Below are positions 1 to 9,589 of a DNA stretch of 64,000 nucleotides, piece after piece. Made by a program: the position numbers and the translations under genes. The notes under the pieces are model-generated. The model saw only the letters and a program-made list of their open reading frames with translations. It had not been told where the DNA came from and ran no database searches. Origin of the DNA: Desulfurispirillum indicum S5 (GTDB taxonomy: Bacteria > Chrysiogenota > Chrysiogenetes > Chrysiogenales > Chrysiogenaceae); NCBI RefSeq assembly GCF_000177635.2, contig NC_014836.1:1996001-2060000 (forward strand), in the 5' to 3' direction. Within the stretch, counting starts at the first letter, position 1. Each line of letters opens with the position of its first letter.

Positions 1-1712
1 AGGGTATCGTGGCGGTTGATCCCCCGCTGATTCTCAATGAAGTACTCGGGCTTCTTCATCTTTCCGATATCGTGATAGTAAGCCCCTACCCTTGCCAGCA
101 GGGGATTGACGCCAATTTCTTCGGCCGCTGCCTCAACCAGGCTGCCCACGATGATGCTGTGGTGATAGGTACCGGGCGCCCGCAGAATCAGCTGCTTCAG
201 CAGAGGATGTCCCATATTGCTCAGTTCCAGCAGCCGCAGGTCACTGGTGACATGGAATCCCGACTCAAAGATGGGCAGCAGGCCCATCACCAGCAGCATG
301 GATATCTGCCCGGAGATAAAGACAAAGGCAAAGGCCCAGAGGGCGCCCCAGGAAAAGAGATCGCCGTTGAAGAGCAGGATGGAGACCATGACCAAAGCGC
401 CTGCGGCACTGGACCACAGGGCGGCGAAGGTCAGATCCATGCGGTTGCGGAACGAGAAACTGCTGTAGGCCGCCACAAGCCCGCTGACGAAGGTATAGAG
501 GGCGAAGCTGATATCGTGACCCACCATCACGCCACAGATGATGGAAAAGACCGTGGTGTAGATCATGGCGATGTGCAGATCCAGCAGGATCGCCACCAGC
601 ATGGCCCCGGCCGCGATAGGCACAGCGTAGATCAGGTAGTCATAACTCACGTAGGGCAGGTTGAAGGAGAGCCCGGCAGCAATAATGGAGAACAGCTTCA
701 CCAGGGCAATGGAGCCAAGCAGGATCGTGAAGAAAATATAGAGGCGGTCACTGCTGTTGAAAATCTTCTTGCGCGCCTTTTCGAAATATTTCCAGGGAAT
801 CAGAATCAGAATACTGGCCATGATCAGGGTGGCCATAAAGGAGAACCAGTGCTCCAGGGGGCTTTTAACCCGTAACAGGGTATTCAGTTTCTGACGGGTC
901 ATGGCGTCGACAATTTCGCCTTCCCGCACGATCATCTCACCCTGGCGCACCACAATGTAGACTGGCTTGACCTGCTGGGAGAGCTCCTCACGCCGGGTGA
1001 TGGTTGCCCGCTCGTTGAAAGTGATATCGGGGGAGAGGTTGGCCATGGTGAACATGACCACGGCAGACTCCTGACAGTGCTGATCGATGACCGCGGCCAC
1101 CTCGGAGGGAGTGCGGGGAGGGCGCTCGGGTACAATACGCTGAACACCGCCGGTGCTGATATCCCGCACAAAGGCGTTGTCAAAGACATGGGAGCGGCTC
1201 CCGGGCAAGTAAACTCCCTGGCCGTAGGCCGTGCCGACACACTGCTTGATGCGCTGCTCCAAAGCTTCCGAGAACTGACGTTCCTGAAAGTGTGCCAACA
1301 CCTCCGGCTGCAGATGAAAGCGCCCCAGCATCGCCTCAAGCTCTTTGACTTCACCGGAGCCTTCCGGCGCCGAAGCAGCGCGCCGCGCTGCCTGAAAAGT
1401 CTCTTCGATGGCAATGACAAAGCTGCGCTCCACTGAGCGGTCATGGTCGAAGAGCAGCCCGGCGTGTTCATGGGCCTCCCGCCGTTTCTGTATGGTGGCG
1501 GCTTCGTCAATGACCAGCAGTTCCCGATCAGATTTGATATTGCGACTGGCAATATCTCCGACCTCATAAATATCTCCGGTGAACCGTTCTTCGGGGATGG
1601 CAAAAAAGGCGACCAGAACCACGGTGACCATGGCGATCACCTTGACCCCCAGAGGCTGATTGATGGTGTGGGCCAGAAAGTACTGGTGCCAGCGACCGAT
1701 GAGATTGCTCAT
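1..1712 (-). CDS. 7TM-HD family cyclic-dinucleotide phosphodiesterase (PgpH/YqfF-like), C-terminus cut by window edge
   Basis: The reading frame starts with ATG at 1712, which overlaps the phoH stop codon (ATGA), and runs off the left edge after 570 codons. The N-terminus has one membrane segment (about residues 12-32), then a large extracytoplasmic 7TMR-HDED region (about 40-280), then a block of hydrophobic helices (about 300-470), then the start of an HD hydrolase domain with GTYHHS near 510 and the HD pair at 547-548 in YYHDIGK. In Listeria the family member PgpH hydrolyses c-di-AMP; the substrate here is inferred. Roughly the last 120-150 residues lie outside the window. The translational coupling to phoH and the phoH-then-7TM-HD order are common in bacteria. 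Confidence 0.9.
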   Translation of the reverse strand, partial: MSNLIGRWHQYFLAHTINQPLGVKVIAMVTVVLVAFFAIPEERFTGDIYEVGDIASRNIKSDRELLVIDEAATIQKRREAHEHAGLLFDHDRSVERSFVIAIEETFQAARRAASAPEGSGEVKELEAMLGRFHLQPEVLAHFQERQFSEALEQRIKQCVGTAYGQGVYLPGSRSHVFDNAFVRDISTGGVQRIVPERPPRTPSEVAAVIDQHCQESAVVMFTMANLSPDITFNERATITRREELSQQVKPVYIVVRQGEMIVREGEIVDAMTRQKLNTLLRVKSPLEHWFSFMATLIMASILILIPWKYFEKARKKIFNSSDRLYIFFTILLGSIALVKLFSIIAAGLSFNLPYVSYDYLIYAVPIAAGAMLVAILLDLHIAMIYTTVFSIICGVMVGHDISFALYTFVSGLVAAYSSFSFRNRMDLTFAALWSSAAGALVMVSILLFNGDLFSWGALWAFAFVFISGQISMLLVMGLLPIFESGFHVTSDLRLLELSNMGHPLLKQLILRAPGTYHHSIIVGSLVEAAAEEIGVNPLLARVGAYYHDIGKMKKPEYFIENQRGINRHDT

Positions 1713-2632
1713 TGCTTGTTTCCTGATTCATAGTGCTCGTAAGCCTGAACGATAGCGCTGACCAGCGGATGGCGCACCACGTCGGCATTGGAAAAAAAGG
1801 TCATGCCCACTTCGGGAATGTGGCGCAGGATATCGATGGCCTGCTGCAGGCCCTGGGAGACACCAGCGGGAAGGTCCGTCTGCGTAGGATCGCCGTTGAT
1901 CGCCATGGTCGAACCGTTGCCGAGGCGGGTAAGAAACATCTTCATCTGGGACGGCGTGGCATTCTGCGCTTCGTCCAGGAGAATAAAGGCACTGGAAAGG
2001 GTACGGCCACGCATGAAGGCGATGGGCGCAACTTCGATGGTTTTTTTCTCCATCAGCTTCTCCACTTTCTCGACACCGAGAAAGTCGTGCAGGGCATCGT
2101 AAATCGGTCGCAGGTAAGGATCGACTTTTTCCTCAAGGTCGCCGGGTAGAAAACCCAGCTTTTCGCCGGCTTCAACAGCGGGCCGGGTGATGATGATCCT
2201 GTCGACCACGCCGCGCTGAAGGCGTTCCACGGCGCAGGCAACCGCCATATAGGTCTTGCCGGTTCCCGCAGGGCCAATGCCGAACGTCAGCTCCCGCTCC
2301 TGCAGGTTGCGCACGTAGGACTGCTGGGAAGCGTTGCGGGGCCGCACAAATTTGCGACCGGCACGCACGACATCCCCGTCGGCATCACTGCGAAAACTGG
2401 GGATTTCACGGGGCACAAAGGTTTCCCCGTGACGCACGCGCTGATTCACCTGCTGCAGAAGCTCCACCGCCTGCTCCACCTGCCGGTCAGAGCCGCCACG
2501 AACGAGGAGCCGGTTCCCACTGCCGGAGATTGTGACATCACAGACACGCTCCACCTCGCGAAGGTTTCCGTCACCTATGCCCATAACCTGGGCCAGGGTA
2601 TCAACATCAAGCTCTATTTCCTGTGTATGCAA
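1709..2632 (-). CDS. phoH: PhoH-family ATPase
   Basis: A 307-residue protein with an N-terminal KH-like region (about 1-65) and a PhoH P-loop ATPase domain. Walker A is GIGPAGTGKT at 118-127 and Walker B ends in LLDEAQ at 218-223, followed by the family-typical ATPSQMKMFLTR. PhoH proteins are cytoplasmic NTPases linked to RNA metabolism; the exact role is unsettled. The start is TTG at 2632: it directly follows an in-frame TAG, and GGAG lies 8 bases upstream, so no longer start is possible. It is probably the first gene of a minus-strand operon whose next gene is the 7TM-HD protein; in many bacteria ybeY follows, but that would lie outside the window. Confidence 0.93.
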   Translation of the reverse strand: MHTQEIELDVDTLAQVMGIGDGNLREVERVCDVTISGSGNRLLVRGGSDRQVEQAVELLQQVNQRVRHGETFVPREIPSFRSDADGDVVRAGRKFVRPRNASQQSYVRNLQERELTFGIGPAGTGKTYMAVACAVERLQRGVVDRIIITRPAVEAGEKLGFLPGDLEEKVDPYLRPIYDALHDFLGVEKVEKLMEKKTIEVAPIAFMRGRTLSSAFILLDEAQNATPSQMKMFLTRLGNGSTMAINGDPTQTDLPAGVSQGLQQAIDILRHIPEVGMTFFSNADVVRHPLVSAIVQAYEHYESGNKQ

Positions 2633-2877
2633 CTATGTACTCCAGAATTGCGGTTTTGCGATCTGCCACCGATTCTTCAGCAGCCTGTCGGAAATATATC
2701 ACACTTTGCCGCGGCAGATGCAAGGGAAGAGGGGAGATTGCAGCCGAAGGCGCACGGGAAAAGCATCTGCACACTGGCCACACTGGCCCCACCCTCCCCT
2801 GGCGGGTCGGCGGACAAACCTGCGGCAACGACATCGCAAAAGCCCGCACCAGTGCTTGTTTCCACGAAAATTCCCGG

Positions 2878-2905
2878 TTGACTGAAATACTCCATGCGCT
2901 ATACT
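2878..2905 (+). promoter_or_regulatory. Sigma70-type promoter of gatCA
   Basis: TTGACT (2878-2883), a 16-base spacer, and TATACT (2900-2905) lie 30 bases before the gatC start. The 300-base gap between phoH and gatC otherwise holds no convincing gene. Confidence 0.7.
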
Positions 2906-2934
2906 TGCAGAAAATTTCTGCGGAGTCACCTGTC

Positions 2935-3222
2935 ATGAAAATACAACAAGTGGAAGTCCTGCACATTGCCCGACTCTCCAGGCTCTCCCTGAGTGAGGCC
3001 GAAGTGGAACAATACGGCGAGGATCTCAACAGCATCCTGGGCTACATGGATGCCCTCAACGCCCTGAACACCGATGACATCCCCCCCACTTCCCACGCCG
3101 TCACCAATGGAACCGTCATGCGCGATGACGCGGTACTTCCCTCCCTGCCCCTTGAGCTGGTCATGGCCAATGCGCCGGATCACGACATGGATCACTTCCG
3201 GGTTCCACCGGTTATCGAGTAG
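2935..3222 (+). CDS. gatC: Asp-tRNA(Asn)/Glu-tRNA(Gln) amidotransferase subunit C
   Basis: A 95-residue protein of the usual GatC length. It opens MKIQQVEVLHIARLSRLSLS, contains the LNSILGYMDAL helix, and ends with the conserved DHFRVPPVIE. GatC stabilises the GatA-GatB complex that converts misacylated Glu-tRNA(Gln) or Asp-tRNA(Asn). ATG at 2935 was chosen over an upstream extension because CGGAG sits 9 bases before it and a strong promoter ends only 29 bases upstream. gatA follows after 45 bases; gatB is not in this window. Confidence 0.95.
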   Translation: MKIQQVEVLHIARLSRLSLSEAEVEQYGEDLNSILGYMDALNALNTDDIPPTSHAVTNGTVMRDDAVLPSLPLELVMANAPDHDMDHFRVPPVIE

Positions 3223-3267
3223 GCCGTCGCACATTCTGCCTCAACACTCTCTTCGCCAGGAGCATTC

Positions 3268-4710
3268 ATGCCGCTGCATAAAACACTGACCCAACTGCAA
3301 CACGCCCTCGCCACTTCGGAGATCACCAGCCAGCAACTGGTGGAAGCCTGCCTGGAAAACATCCGCACCAAAGATGATCAGCTTCAGGTTTTCAACCAGG
3401 TCAATGAACAGGCCCTGGCAGAAGCCACCAGCGCCGACAAACGCCGCAGCCTGGGCGAAAAACTGCCCCTGCTGGGCATTCCCATTGCCGTCAAGGACAA
3501 CATCAACGTCAAGGGCCTTGCCACCACCTGCTCATCGCGCATGCTCGCCAACTATACCGCCATCTATGACGCCACCGTGGCCACCCGCCTGCGCGAAGCC
3601 GGCGCCATCGTCATCGGCAAGGCCTCCATGGACGAATTCGCCATGGGCTCTTCAAACCAGACCGCCTTCCAGAAGCAGACCCGCAACCCCTGGGATCCTA
3701 CCCGCGTTCCGGGCGGCTCCTCCGGTGGCAGCGCCGCTGCCGTCGCCGCGCGCATGGCCCCCGCCGCCCTGGGAAGCGACACCGGCGGTTCCATCCGCCA
3801 GCCGGCAGCCTTCTGCGGCGTCGTTGGACTGAAGCCAACCTATGGCACCGTCTCCCGCTTCGGCCTGGTGGCCTTTGCCTCCAGCCTCGACCAGATCGGT
3901 CCCATCACCCACAGCGTAGCGGACGCTGCGCTGATGCTGAACGTCATCGCCGGACACGACCACAACGACTCCACCAGCCTCGCCTTCGACAAGCCCGACT
4001 ACACCTCCTGCGTGGGCAAAGATATCGCCGGGCTGCGCGTTGGACTGCCCCGTGAGTATTTCATCGAAGGCCTGAATCCGACCATCCGTCGCCAGGTCAT
4101 GGCCGGGGTCGAAGCGCTCAAGGAGCAGGGAGCCATTGTCAAGGAGATATCCCTGCCCCATACCGACTACGCGGTGGCCACCTATTACATCATCGCCACT
4201 GCCGAAGCCAGCTCCAACCTGGCTCGCTACGATGGCGTACGCTATACCCATCGCAGCGAAGGAGCAACGGATCTGATCGACATGTACACCACGACCCGCA
4301 GCCAGGGCTTCGGCCCCGAGGTGAAACGGCGCATCATGCTGGGAACCTATGTGCTCTCCAGCGGCTACTACGACGCCTATTACCGCAAGGCCCAGAAGGT
4401 GCGCACCCTGATCGCCCGCGATTTCCAGCAGGCTTTCAGCGATGTGGATGTCATCGTCACGCCAACCACACCAAGCACCGCTTTTGCCTGCGGAGAGAAA
4501 AATACCAGCCCCCTGGACATGTACCTGGAGGACATCTTCACCCTCTCCTGCAACCTGGCAGGTATCCCCGGCATGAGCATCCCCTGCGGGCTGGATGAAA
4601 AGGGACTGCCCATCGGACTGCAGCTTTATGGCCGGCACTTCGGTGAAGGTGACCTGATCCGCGCCGGATCTGCCATTGAACATTCCATCGGATTTCAGGG
4701 TCTCAGCTGA
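3268..4710 (+). CDS. gatA: Asp-tRNA(Asn)/Glu-tRNA(Gln) amidotransferase subunit A
   Basis: A 480-residue amidase-signature enzyme that releases ammonia from glutamine for tRNA-dependent amidation. The catalytic Ser-cisSer-Lys triad is visible as K76 (IAVKDN), S151 (GGSSGGS) and S175 (DTGGSIRQP); the spacing equals that of characterised GatA proteins. The start has a CAGGAG ribosome site. It is cotranscribed with gatC. A short AGCCTC-CT-GAGGCT inverted repeat follows the stop codon and may slow transcription before the next gene. Confidence 0.97.
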   Translation: MPLHKTLTQLQHALATSEITSQQLVEACLENIRTKDDQLQVFNQVNEQALAEATSADKRRSLGEKLPLLGIPIAVKDNINVKGLATTCSSRMLANYTAIYDATVATRLREAGAIVIGKASMDEFAMGSSNQTAFQKQTRNPWDPTRVPGGSSGGSAAAVAARMAPAALGSDTGGSIRQPAAFCGVVGLKPTYGTVSRFGLVAFASSLDQIGPITHSVADAALMLNVIAGHDHNDSTSLAFDKPDYTSCVGKDIAGLRVGLPREYFIEGLNPTIRRQVMAGVEALKEQGAIVKEISLPHTDYAVATYYIIATAEASSNLARYDGVRYTHRSEGATDLIDMYTTTRSQGFGPEVKRRIMLGTYVLSSGYYDAYYRKAQKVRTLIARDFQQAFSDVDVIVTPTTPSTAFACGEKNTSPLDMYLEDIFTLSCNLAGIPGMSIPCGLDEKGLPIGLQLYGRHFGEGDLIRAGSAIEHSIGFQGLS

Positions 4711-4746
4711 GCGCGTCAGCCTCCTGAGGCTCCACAAAGGAGCTCC

Positions 4747-6747
4747 ATGCACATACTGCTGGTCGATGACTCCAGGACCATAATCGCCATTATCGAGGAG
4801 ATGGTCAGCGAACTCGGTGAACCCACGGTGTTTCACGGGCACCTGGATCCCCTTGAGGCGCTTCAGTGGTGCCAGAACCATGACGTGGATCTGCTGCTGG
4901 TGGATTACATGATGCCCGCTATGAATGGCCTGGAGTTCCTGCGCCATTTTCGCCAGCTGCCTGCCAAGGAGCAGATTCCCGCACTGATGATTACGGCCAA
5001 TCTCGACCCGCAGGTGCGCTATGAAGCGCTGCAGGACGGCGTAAACGACTTCCTCAACAAGCCCCTGGATGAGATAGAGTTCAAGGCCCGCATCCGCAAC
5101 ATGCTGCAGCTGCGACGCCACCAGATATTCATGGCCGATCAGCAGGAGAAGGAGATCCGACGTGAGCGCGAACGTCTGCGGGTTGCACAGCGGGTCGCCC
5201 AGCTTGGAAGCTGGGAGATGGATGCCTCCAGCGGTGACATCTGGCTCAGCGCCGAACACGGTCACCTTCTGGGACACTGCGACTGCCAGAGCAGTGGCTG
5301 CTCCATGCCCCTGAACGATTACATTGATCGCTACGTAGACCCCCTTGACCAGAGCATGGTCCGCGAAACCTGCCGCAACGCCCTGAGCCAGCTCTCCTGC
5401 CAGAGCCTCTCCAGCCTATCCTTTGAGTTCCGCGTCAACACGGCCAATGATACCAGGCGTACTTTCTGGCTCTATGCCACACCAATGGAGCAGCAGGAAG
5501 GCGAAAACCTCACCCGCCTCTTCGGCATTGTCCAGGACATCAGCCAGCGCAAAGAACGCGAATCCCAGCTGCGCAAACTCTCCCTGGCAGTGGAGCAGAG
5601 TGCCAGCACGGTGATGATCACCGACACCGATGGTAACATTGAATATGTCAACCCCCGCTTCACCGAGGCCACTGGGTATACCTTTGCCGAAGTGCAGGGC
5701 AAAAATCCACGACTGCTCAAACCTGAGGGCGTGTGCAGCAGCCACTACAAAGCCCTGTGGGAGAACATCACCGCCGGCCGTCAGTGGCTTGGCGAGCTGC
5801 GCAACCGCTGCAAAGACGGCAGCTGTTACTGGCAGCTGGCCTCGATTTTCCCTCTGCTGGACGATAATGGAACCATAACCCACTATGTTGGCATCGGCGA
5901 AGATATCACTGCCCAGAAGTCCCTGGAGGAAAGCCTGCGTGCCCTGAACCGCGACCTGGAGGAAAAGGTTCAGGAAGAGACCCGGAAGCGCCTGCAGCAA
6001 CAGGCACTGCTCCTGCAGGAGTCCCGGGTTCTGGCCATGGGGGAAATGATCGGCGCCATTGCCCACCACTGGCGACAGCCCCTGAATACCGTCGGCCTGA
6101 TGGTTCAGAAGATGCAGATCGACTACGAGTCCAGCGAACTCAGCTCCGAAACCATGGCAAGATTCGTACGGGAGACCATGATGACCCTCCAGACCATGTC
6201 GCGGGTCATTGATGAGTTTCGCGATATTTTTGAACCCGACTGCTCCCTGGAGCAGTTCTCACTTGAAAGCACTCTGTCAAGCGCCCTGAAAGTGGTTCGG
6301 GCCCAGATGGACAACAACCACATTCAGGTGGGCGTGGACAAACCCTCCCAGGACATCTGGATCAGAGGTTATCCCAAAGAGTTTCAGCAGGTGCTGCTGA
6401 GTGTGCTTGGGAACGCCAAGGATGCCATTGTCCTCTCAGGAGCCACCAGGGGTCGCATCCACATCCAGGTAAACCTGCAGAATCAGCAGGTGGTGCTGTC
6501 GATCCACGATAATGGTGGCGGCATTAACCCCGCCATCATGGACAGAATTTTTGAGCCCTACTTCACCACCAAGGAGCGGGGACGTGGCAGCGGTATCATT
6601 ACCGGTACCGGCATCGGCCTGTTCATGTCAAAAATGATCATCGAAGAGAAAATGCAGGGAAAACTCAGCGCATCCAACATCGACGGCGGCGCCTGTTTTG
6701 AGATTGTCCTTCCCCTACCGACACCACCTCGCGAGGAGCACACATGA
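4747..6747 (+). CDS. REC-PAS-PAS sensor histidine kinase
   Basis: A 666-residue cytoplasmic hybrid kinase with no membrane segment. Order: receiver domain (about 1-120; phospho-acceptor D53 in LLLVDYMMP), a coiled linker, one PAS/PAC region (about 150-265), a second PAS/PAC (about 280-390), a coiled linker, HisKA with the family form IAHHWRQPLN (H440 aligns with the phosphorylated histidine), and HATPase_c with an N box (GNAKDAI) and G boxes DNGGGI and GTGIGLFMS. An N-terminal receiver suggests input from another kinase. AAGGAG precedes the ATG. Its stop overlaps the nikR start (ATGA), so the two are translationally coupled. The sensed signal is unknown. Confidence 0.9.
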   Translation: MHILLVDDSRTIIAIIEEMVSELGEPTVFHGHLDPLEALQWCQNHDVDLLLVDYMMPAMNGLEFLRHFRQLPAKEQIPALMITANLDPQVRYEALQDGVNDFLNKPLDEIEFKARIRNMLQLRRHQIFMADQQEKEIRRERERLRVAQRVAQLGSWEMDASSGDIWLSAEHGHLLGHCDCQSSGCSMPLNDYIDRYVDPLDQSMVRETCRNALSQLSCQSLSSLSFEFRVNTANDTRRTFWLYATPMEQQEGENLTRLFGIVQDISQRKERESQLRKLSLAVEQSASTVMITDTDGNIEYVNPRFTEATGYTFAEVQGKNPRLLKPEGVCSSHYKALWENITAGRQWLGELRNRCKDGSCYWQLASIFPLLDDNGTITHYVGIGEDITAQKSLEESLRALNRDLEEKVQEETRKRLQQQALLLQESRVLAMGEMIGAIAHHWRQPLNTVGLMVQKMQIDYESSELSSETMARFVRETMMTLQTMSRVIDEFRDIFEPDCSLEQFSLESTLSSALKVVRAQMDNNHIQVGVDKPSQDIWIRGYPKEFQQVLLSVLGNAKDAIVLSGATRGRIHIQVNLQNQQVVLSIHDNGGGINPAIMDRIFEPYFTTKERGRGSGIITGTGIGLFMSKMIIEEKMQGKLSASNIDGGACFEIVLPLPTPPREEHT

Positions 6748-7172
6748 GCAATCTGGTACGCTTTGGCATCTCCCTGGATCGTGACCTGCTGGAAACCTTT
6801 GACGAACGCATCCGCAAGAAAAAATACACCAATCGATCCGAAGCGATCCGGGATCTCATCCGCGAAGACCTGCTGCGCCAGGACTGGCGGGAAGGTGAAA
6901 CCGTAGCCGCCGCCATCACCATGGTGTACGATCACCACCAGCGAGGCCTGGTCGCCAGCCTCATGGACATTCAGCACGACTACCACCACGCCATCATCTC
7001 CAGCCAGCATGTTCACCTCGACCACCACAACTGCCTGGAAATTATCGTCGCCAAAGGCACCGCGGAAGTTCTGGAAGAGCTCCATGGACGCCTGAAAGCG
7101 CAAAAGGGCGTTTTCCACGTGGGGCTGGCCATCGCTTCTGCCATGGACGACGAAGGCGAGCATCACCACTGA
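6744..7172 (+). CDS. nikR: Nickel-responsive transcriptional regulator NikR
   Basis: A 142-residue ribbon-helix-helix/ACT protein. The N-terminus (about 1-45) is the DNA-binding MSNLVRFGISLDRDLLETF region. The metal-binding domain keeps the high-affinity nickel ligands: H89, H91 and C97 in QHVHLDHHNC, plus H78 from the partner subunit, matching H87/H89/C95/H76 of E. coli NikR. The tail ends in three histidines. NikR normally represses nickel uptake or nickel-enzyme genes; none lies in this window. It overlaps the preceding histidine kinase gene by four bases, an unusual partner for nikR. Confidence 0.95.
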   Translation: MSNLVRFGISLDRDLLETFDERIRKKKYTNRSEAIRDLIREDLLRQDWREGETVAAAITMVYDHHQRGLVASLMDIQHDYHHAIISSQHVHLDHHNCLEIIVAKGTAEVLEELHGRLKAQKGVFHVGLAIASAMDDEGEHHH

Positions 7173-7375
7173 CCACAGCCCTTGCCCTGTTTGCCCTGCG
7201 GGGGAATGGGCGGCTCTCGCTTCGGTTCTGCAATACAGCAAGCTTTGCGTAAGATCCTGCCTTGCTCTTTTCCCCTTCACTTTCGTGTTTTTGATGCGTT
7301 TTGTGGTCTTCGCTCTTCCTGCATTGTCTTGGACTCTTGCACGGCCTGCCTGTTGCGCCTACCGTCAGCAGCCGC

Positions 7376-8446
7376 TCAGACAATATTGCGGTGGCGGCTG
7401 TAAAGAAAGACAAAGAGTCCCAGGAAGACGCCGTTGGCGATAAACGGTGCGATGTAGGGAGAGATGGCATCGCCTTTGCCGAGGGTCATGGCCAGTGAAT
7501 CCACTATGAAGTACACCATGGCCACCAGCAGGCCCACGGTCACCGAAAAGATCTTGCCCGACTTGCGTTCGCCCGTGACGCCCAGGGGTATGGCCACCAG
7601 GCTCAGGACAATGATGGCCAGTGAGTAGGAGACCCGCCGCAGCAATTCTGAGACATAGAGATGGGAGGGGTGACCGGCTTCGCGCAGGATGGCAATATCG
7701 CTGGCCAGCTCACGGGAGCTGTACTCCTCCAGGGGCTTGATGGATGCCTTGGTGCTCTCCATGATACCGGTAAACTCAACCTGATGCTCCGGCAGGCGGC
7801 TCACCTGCTGGGTCATGAAGTTGCGTATCACCACACCCTCCAGATGAATGCGCCCCTCCTGCAGGCTGCCGTGGTCGGCACTGACATACTCCTGAATCAT
7901 CCCTTCCCGCACCGTGTAAATCTCCACCCCCAGCAGCAGGTTGTTCTCCATGTTAAAACGGCGGATGCGCGCAAAACTCGTTCCGTCATAGTTGCGTACC
8001 CACAGGTTCCCGGCAATGATCGCCGAGGGAGGTCTCTGCTGGCGCGCTTCGTACTTCTGCAGGGCGTCCACTTCCGGCTTGATATGCTGGAAGACCTGTT
8101 CGCCCAGCAGAAAATGCGCGCCAGCAGCGCAGGAGACAAAGACGAGAACCGGCAGTGAGATTTTCTTCAGGGAAATCCCTGCCGAAAGCATGATTTTCAT
8201 CTCGTTATTCACGCCAATGGTGGTGATATACATGACCGTGGCAATCAGCATGATTGCCGGCGTGAGGTGATACAGGCCTATCAGCAGCGTCGCCCCCACG
8301 TAGTAAGCAATCTGCAGGCTTGAAAGGTGCGCAAAATCATCAAGGTTACCGATGATATCCACCACACCGTACAGAGCCACCAGCACCGCCATGGCCAGAA
8401 AGATGATGTGCAGGTACTGGCGGAAGGTATAGAGAAGCAGGGTCAC
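7376..8446 (-). CDS. lptG: LPS export ABC transporter permease LptG
   Basis: A 356-residue YjgP/YjgQ-family permease with three N-terminal and three C-terminal membrane helices flanking a periplasmic beta-jellyroll (about residues 120-260). With LptF and the ATPase LptB it extracts lipopolysaccharide from the inner membrane. I placed the start at GTG 8446 because it overlaps the lptF stop (GTGA) and GGAGGA lies 8-9 bases upstream; a longer frame exists but would read far into lptF. Assignment as LptG rather than LptF rests on being second in the pair. It converges on nikR; the 203-base gap between them shows nothing clear. Confidence 0.88.
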   Translation of the reverse strand: MTLLLYTFRQYLHIIFLAMAVLVALYGVVDIIGNLDDFAHLSSLQIAYYVGATLLIGLYHLTPAIMLIATVMYITTIGVNNEMKIMLSAGISLKKISLPVLVFVSCAAGAHFLLGEQVFQHIKPEVDALQKYEARQQRPPSAIIAGNLWVRNYDGTSFARIRRFNMENNLLLGVEIYTVREGMIQEYVSADHGSLQEGRIHLEGVVIRNFMTQQVSRLPEHQVEFTGIMESTKASIKPLEEYSSRELASDIAILREAGHPSHLYVSELLRRVSYSLAIIVLSLVAIPLGVTGERKSGKIFSVTVGLLVAMVYFIVDSLAMTLGKGDAISPYIAPFIANGVFLGLFVFLYSRHRNIV

Positions 8447-9471
8447 AGGATATTCCTCCGGAAACGGAAATAGACGAAAACGGTAACGGCTGCCATGACC
8501 CCCGGGCCGATCCACTCTACCTGCTGGGGCGCGATCAGGCCGGCATCCATACTGTGTACGCCAATGGCCCGGATAAGGTAAAAGGCCAGCACCACCATGA
8601 GGCTGGTCAGTACGCTGGCTCCCTTGCCGGAGCGCCCTCCGCGTGCTCCCAGCATGAACCCGAGGACACCGAACAGCAGGGTGGACACTGAGAGCGCGTA
8701 GCGTTTGTGTATTTCCAGGATGGCTTTGGAACCCTTGAGCTGGCGCAGCTGCTCCACCGACATCATGGAGTAGCTCAGGCGCAGCGAGTCCACTGCGGTT
8801 TCCAGTGGAATTTCGTGTACGGCGAAGCGAGTGAAACTCTGGCCCTGACGCGCATCGACAATGGTACCATCGCGCAGCAGCAGCACCATGGACTCATCCC
8901 CCTGCACCAGCGAGCCACTGCGGGCACTGAGCACCAGGTCGCCCTGGGCAACCATGACGTCGTGGAATCCCTCACGGCCAAGGTGATAATAGAAGAGTGT
9001 CGTGTCCCCCAGCTTGTTAAAGACACCGGGCAGAATCACGCGGTAGGAGACATTCTCCGCCATATCCGCATAGACATGCTGAATCTGTTTGGAGGCCAGA
9101 GGGGCCAGAACAAAGCTGTTGGCTATGGCGATTCCGGTGATGACGGTCGAGGCGAAGAGGATCACCTTCATGATGCCAAAAGGGGAGATGCCCGCTGAAT
9201 AGAGAATCACCATCTCATTGGAGCGGTTCAGGGCCGAGGAGAGGGCCATGGCGGCGATCAGTGCGCTGACCGGAATGGTAATAAAAGCAGTGGAAGGCAG
9301 GGAGAGAAGAGTCAGCTGCGCCAGGCTCATCAGGCTGATACCCTTTTCCAGGGTGGAGCTTCCCATACGGATAAGGGAGTTGGAAGCCATGATCAGGGAG
9401 AGCGAGGCCAGAGCGGCAAAAAAGTAAAAAAAACACTCCCGCAGGAGGTAACGCTGCCAGGTGGAAAGCAT
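8443..9471 (-). CDS. lptF: LPS export ABC transporter permease LptF
   Basis: A 342-residue YjgP/YjgQ-family permease with the same three-plus-three helix plan as its neighbour and a periplasmic domain in between. The opening MLSTWQRYLLRECFFYFF matches the family N-terminus, so ATG 9471 was chosen over a longer frame that begins with non-hydrophobic, non-conserved residues; the ribosome site is weak. The C-terminal half contains the KRYALSVSTLLFGVLGF stretch seen in LptF/G. It is divergent from aroC across 118 bases, which must hold both promoters. Confidence 0.87.
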   Translation of the reverse strand: MLSTWQRYLLRECFFYFFAALASLSLIMASNSLIRMGSSTLEKGISLMSLAQLTLLSLPSTAFITIPVSALIAAMALSSALNRSNEMVILYSAGISPFGIMKVILFASTVITGIAIANSFVLAPLASKQIQHVYADMAENVSYRVILPGVFNKLGDTTLFYYHLGREGFHDVMVAQGDLVLSARSGSLVQGDESMVLLLRDGTIVDARQGQSFTRFAVHEIPLETAVDSLRLSYSMMSVEQLRQLKGSKAILEIHKRYALSVSTLLFGVLGFMLGARGGRSGKGASVLTSLMVVLAFYLIRAIGVHSMDAGLIAPQQVEWIGPGVMAAVTVFVYFRFRRNIL

Positions 9472-9589
9472 AGGGTTCAGTATGTCCTGTGTCGGGATTT
9501 CCGTGTTCCGGTCAAAGGATATTTGCGTTGCCCGAAACCGCGCCTTATGTAAAAATAGAGAAAAACCGAGCAAATGAGAAGGAAAATCT

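Noticed and set aside
3652-5277. A 541-codon minus-strand frame across gatA and the histidine kinase
   Set aside because: It is the antisense of two certain genes and has Gly/Val/His-rich composition typical of GC-rich shadow frames.
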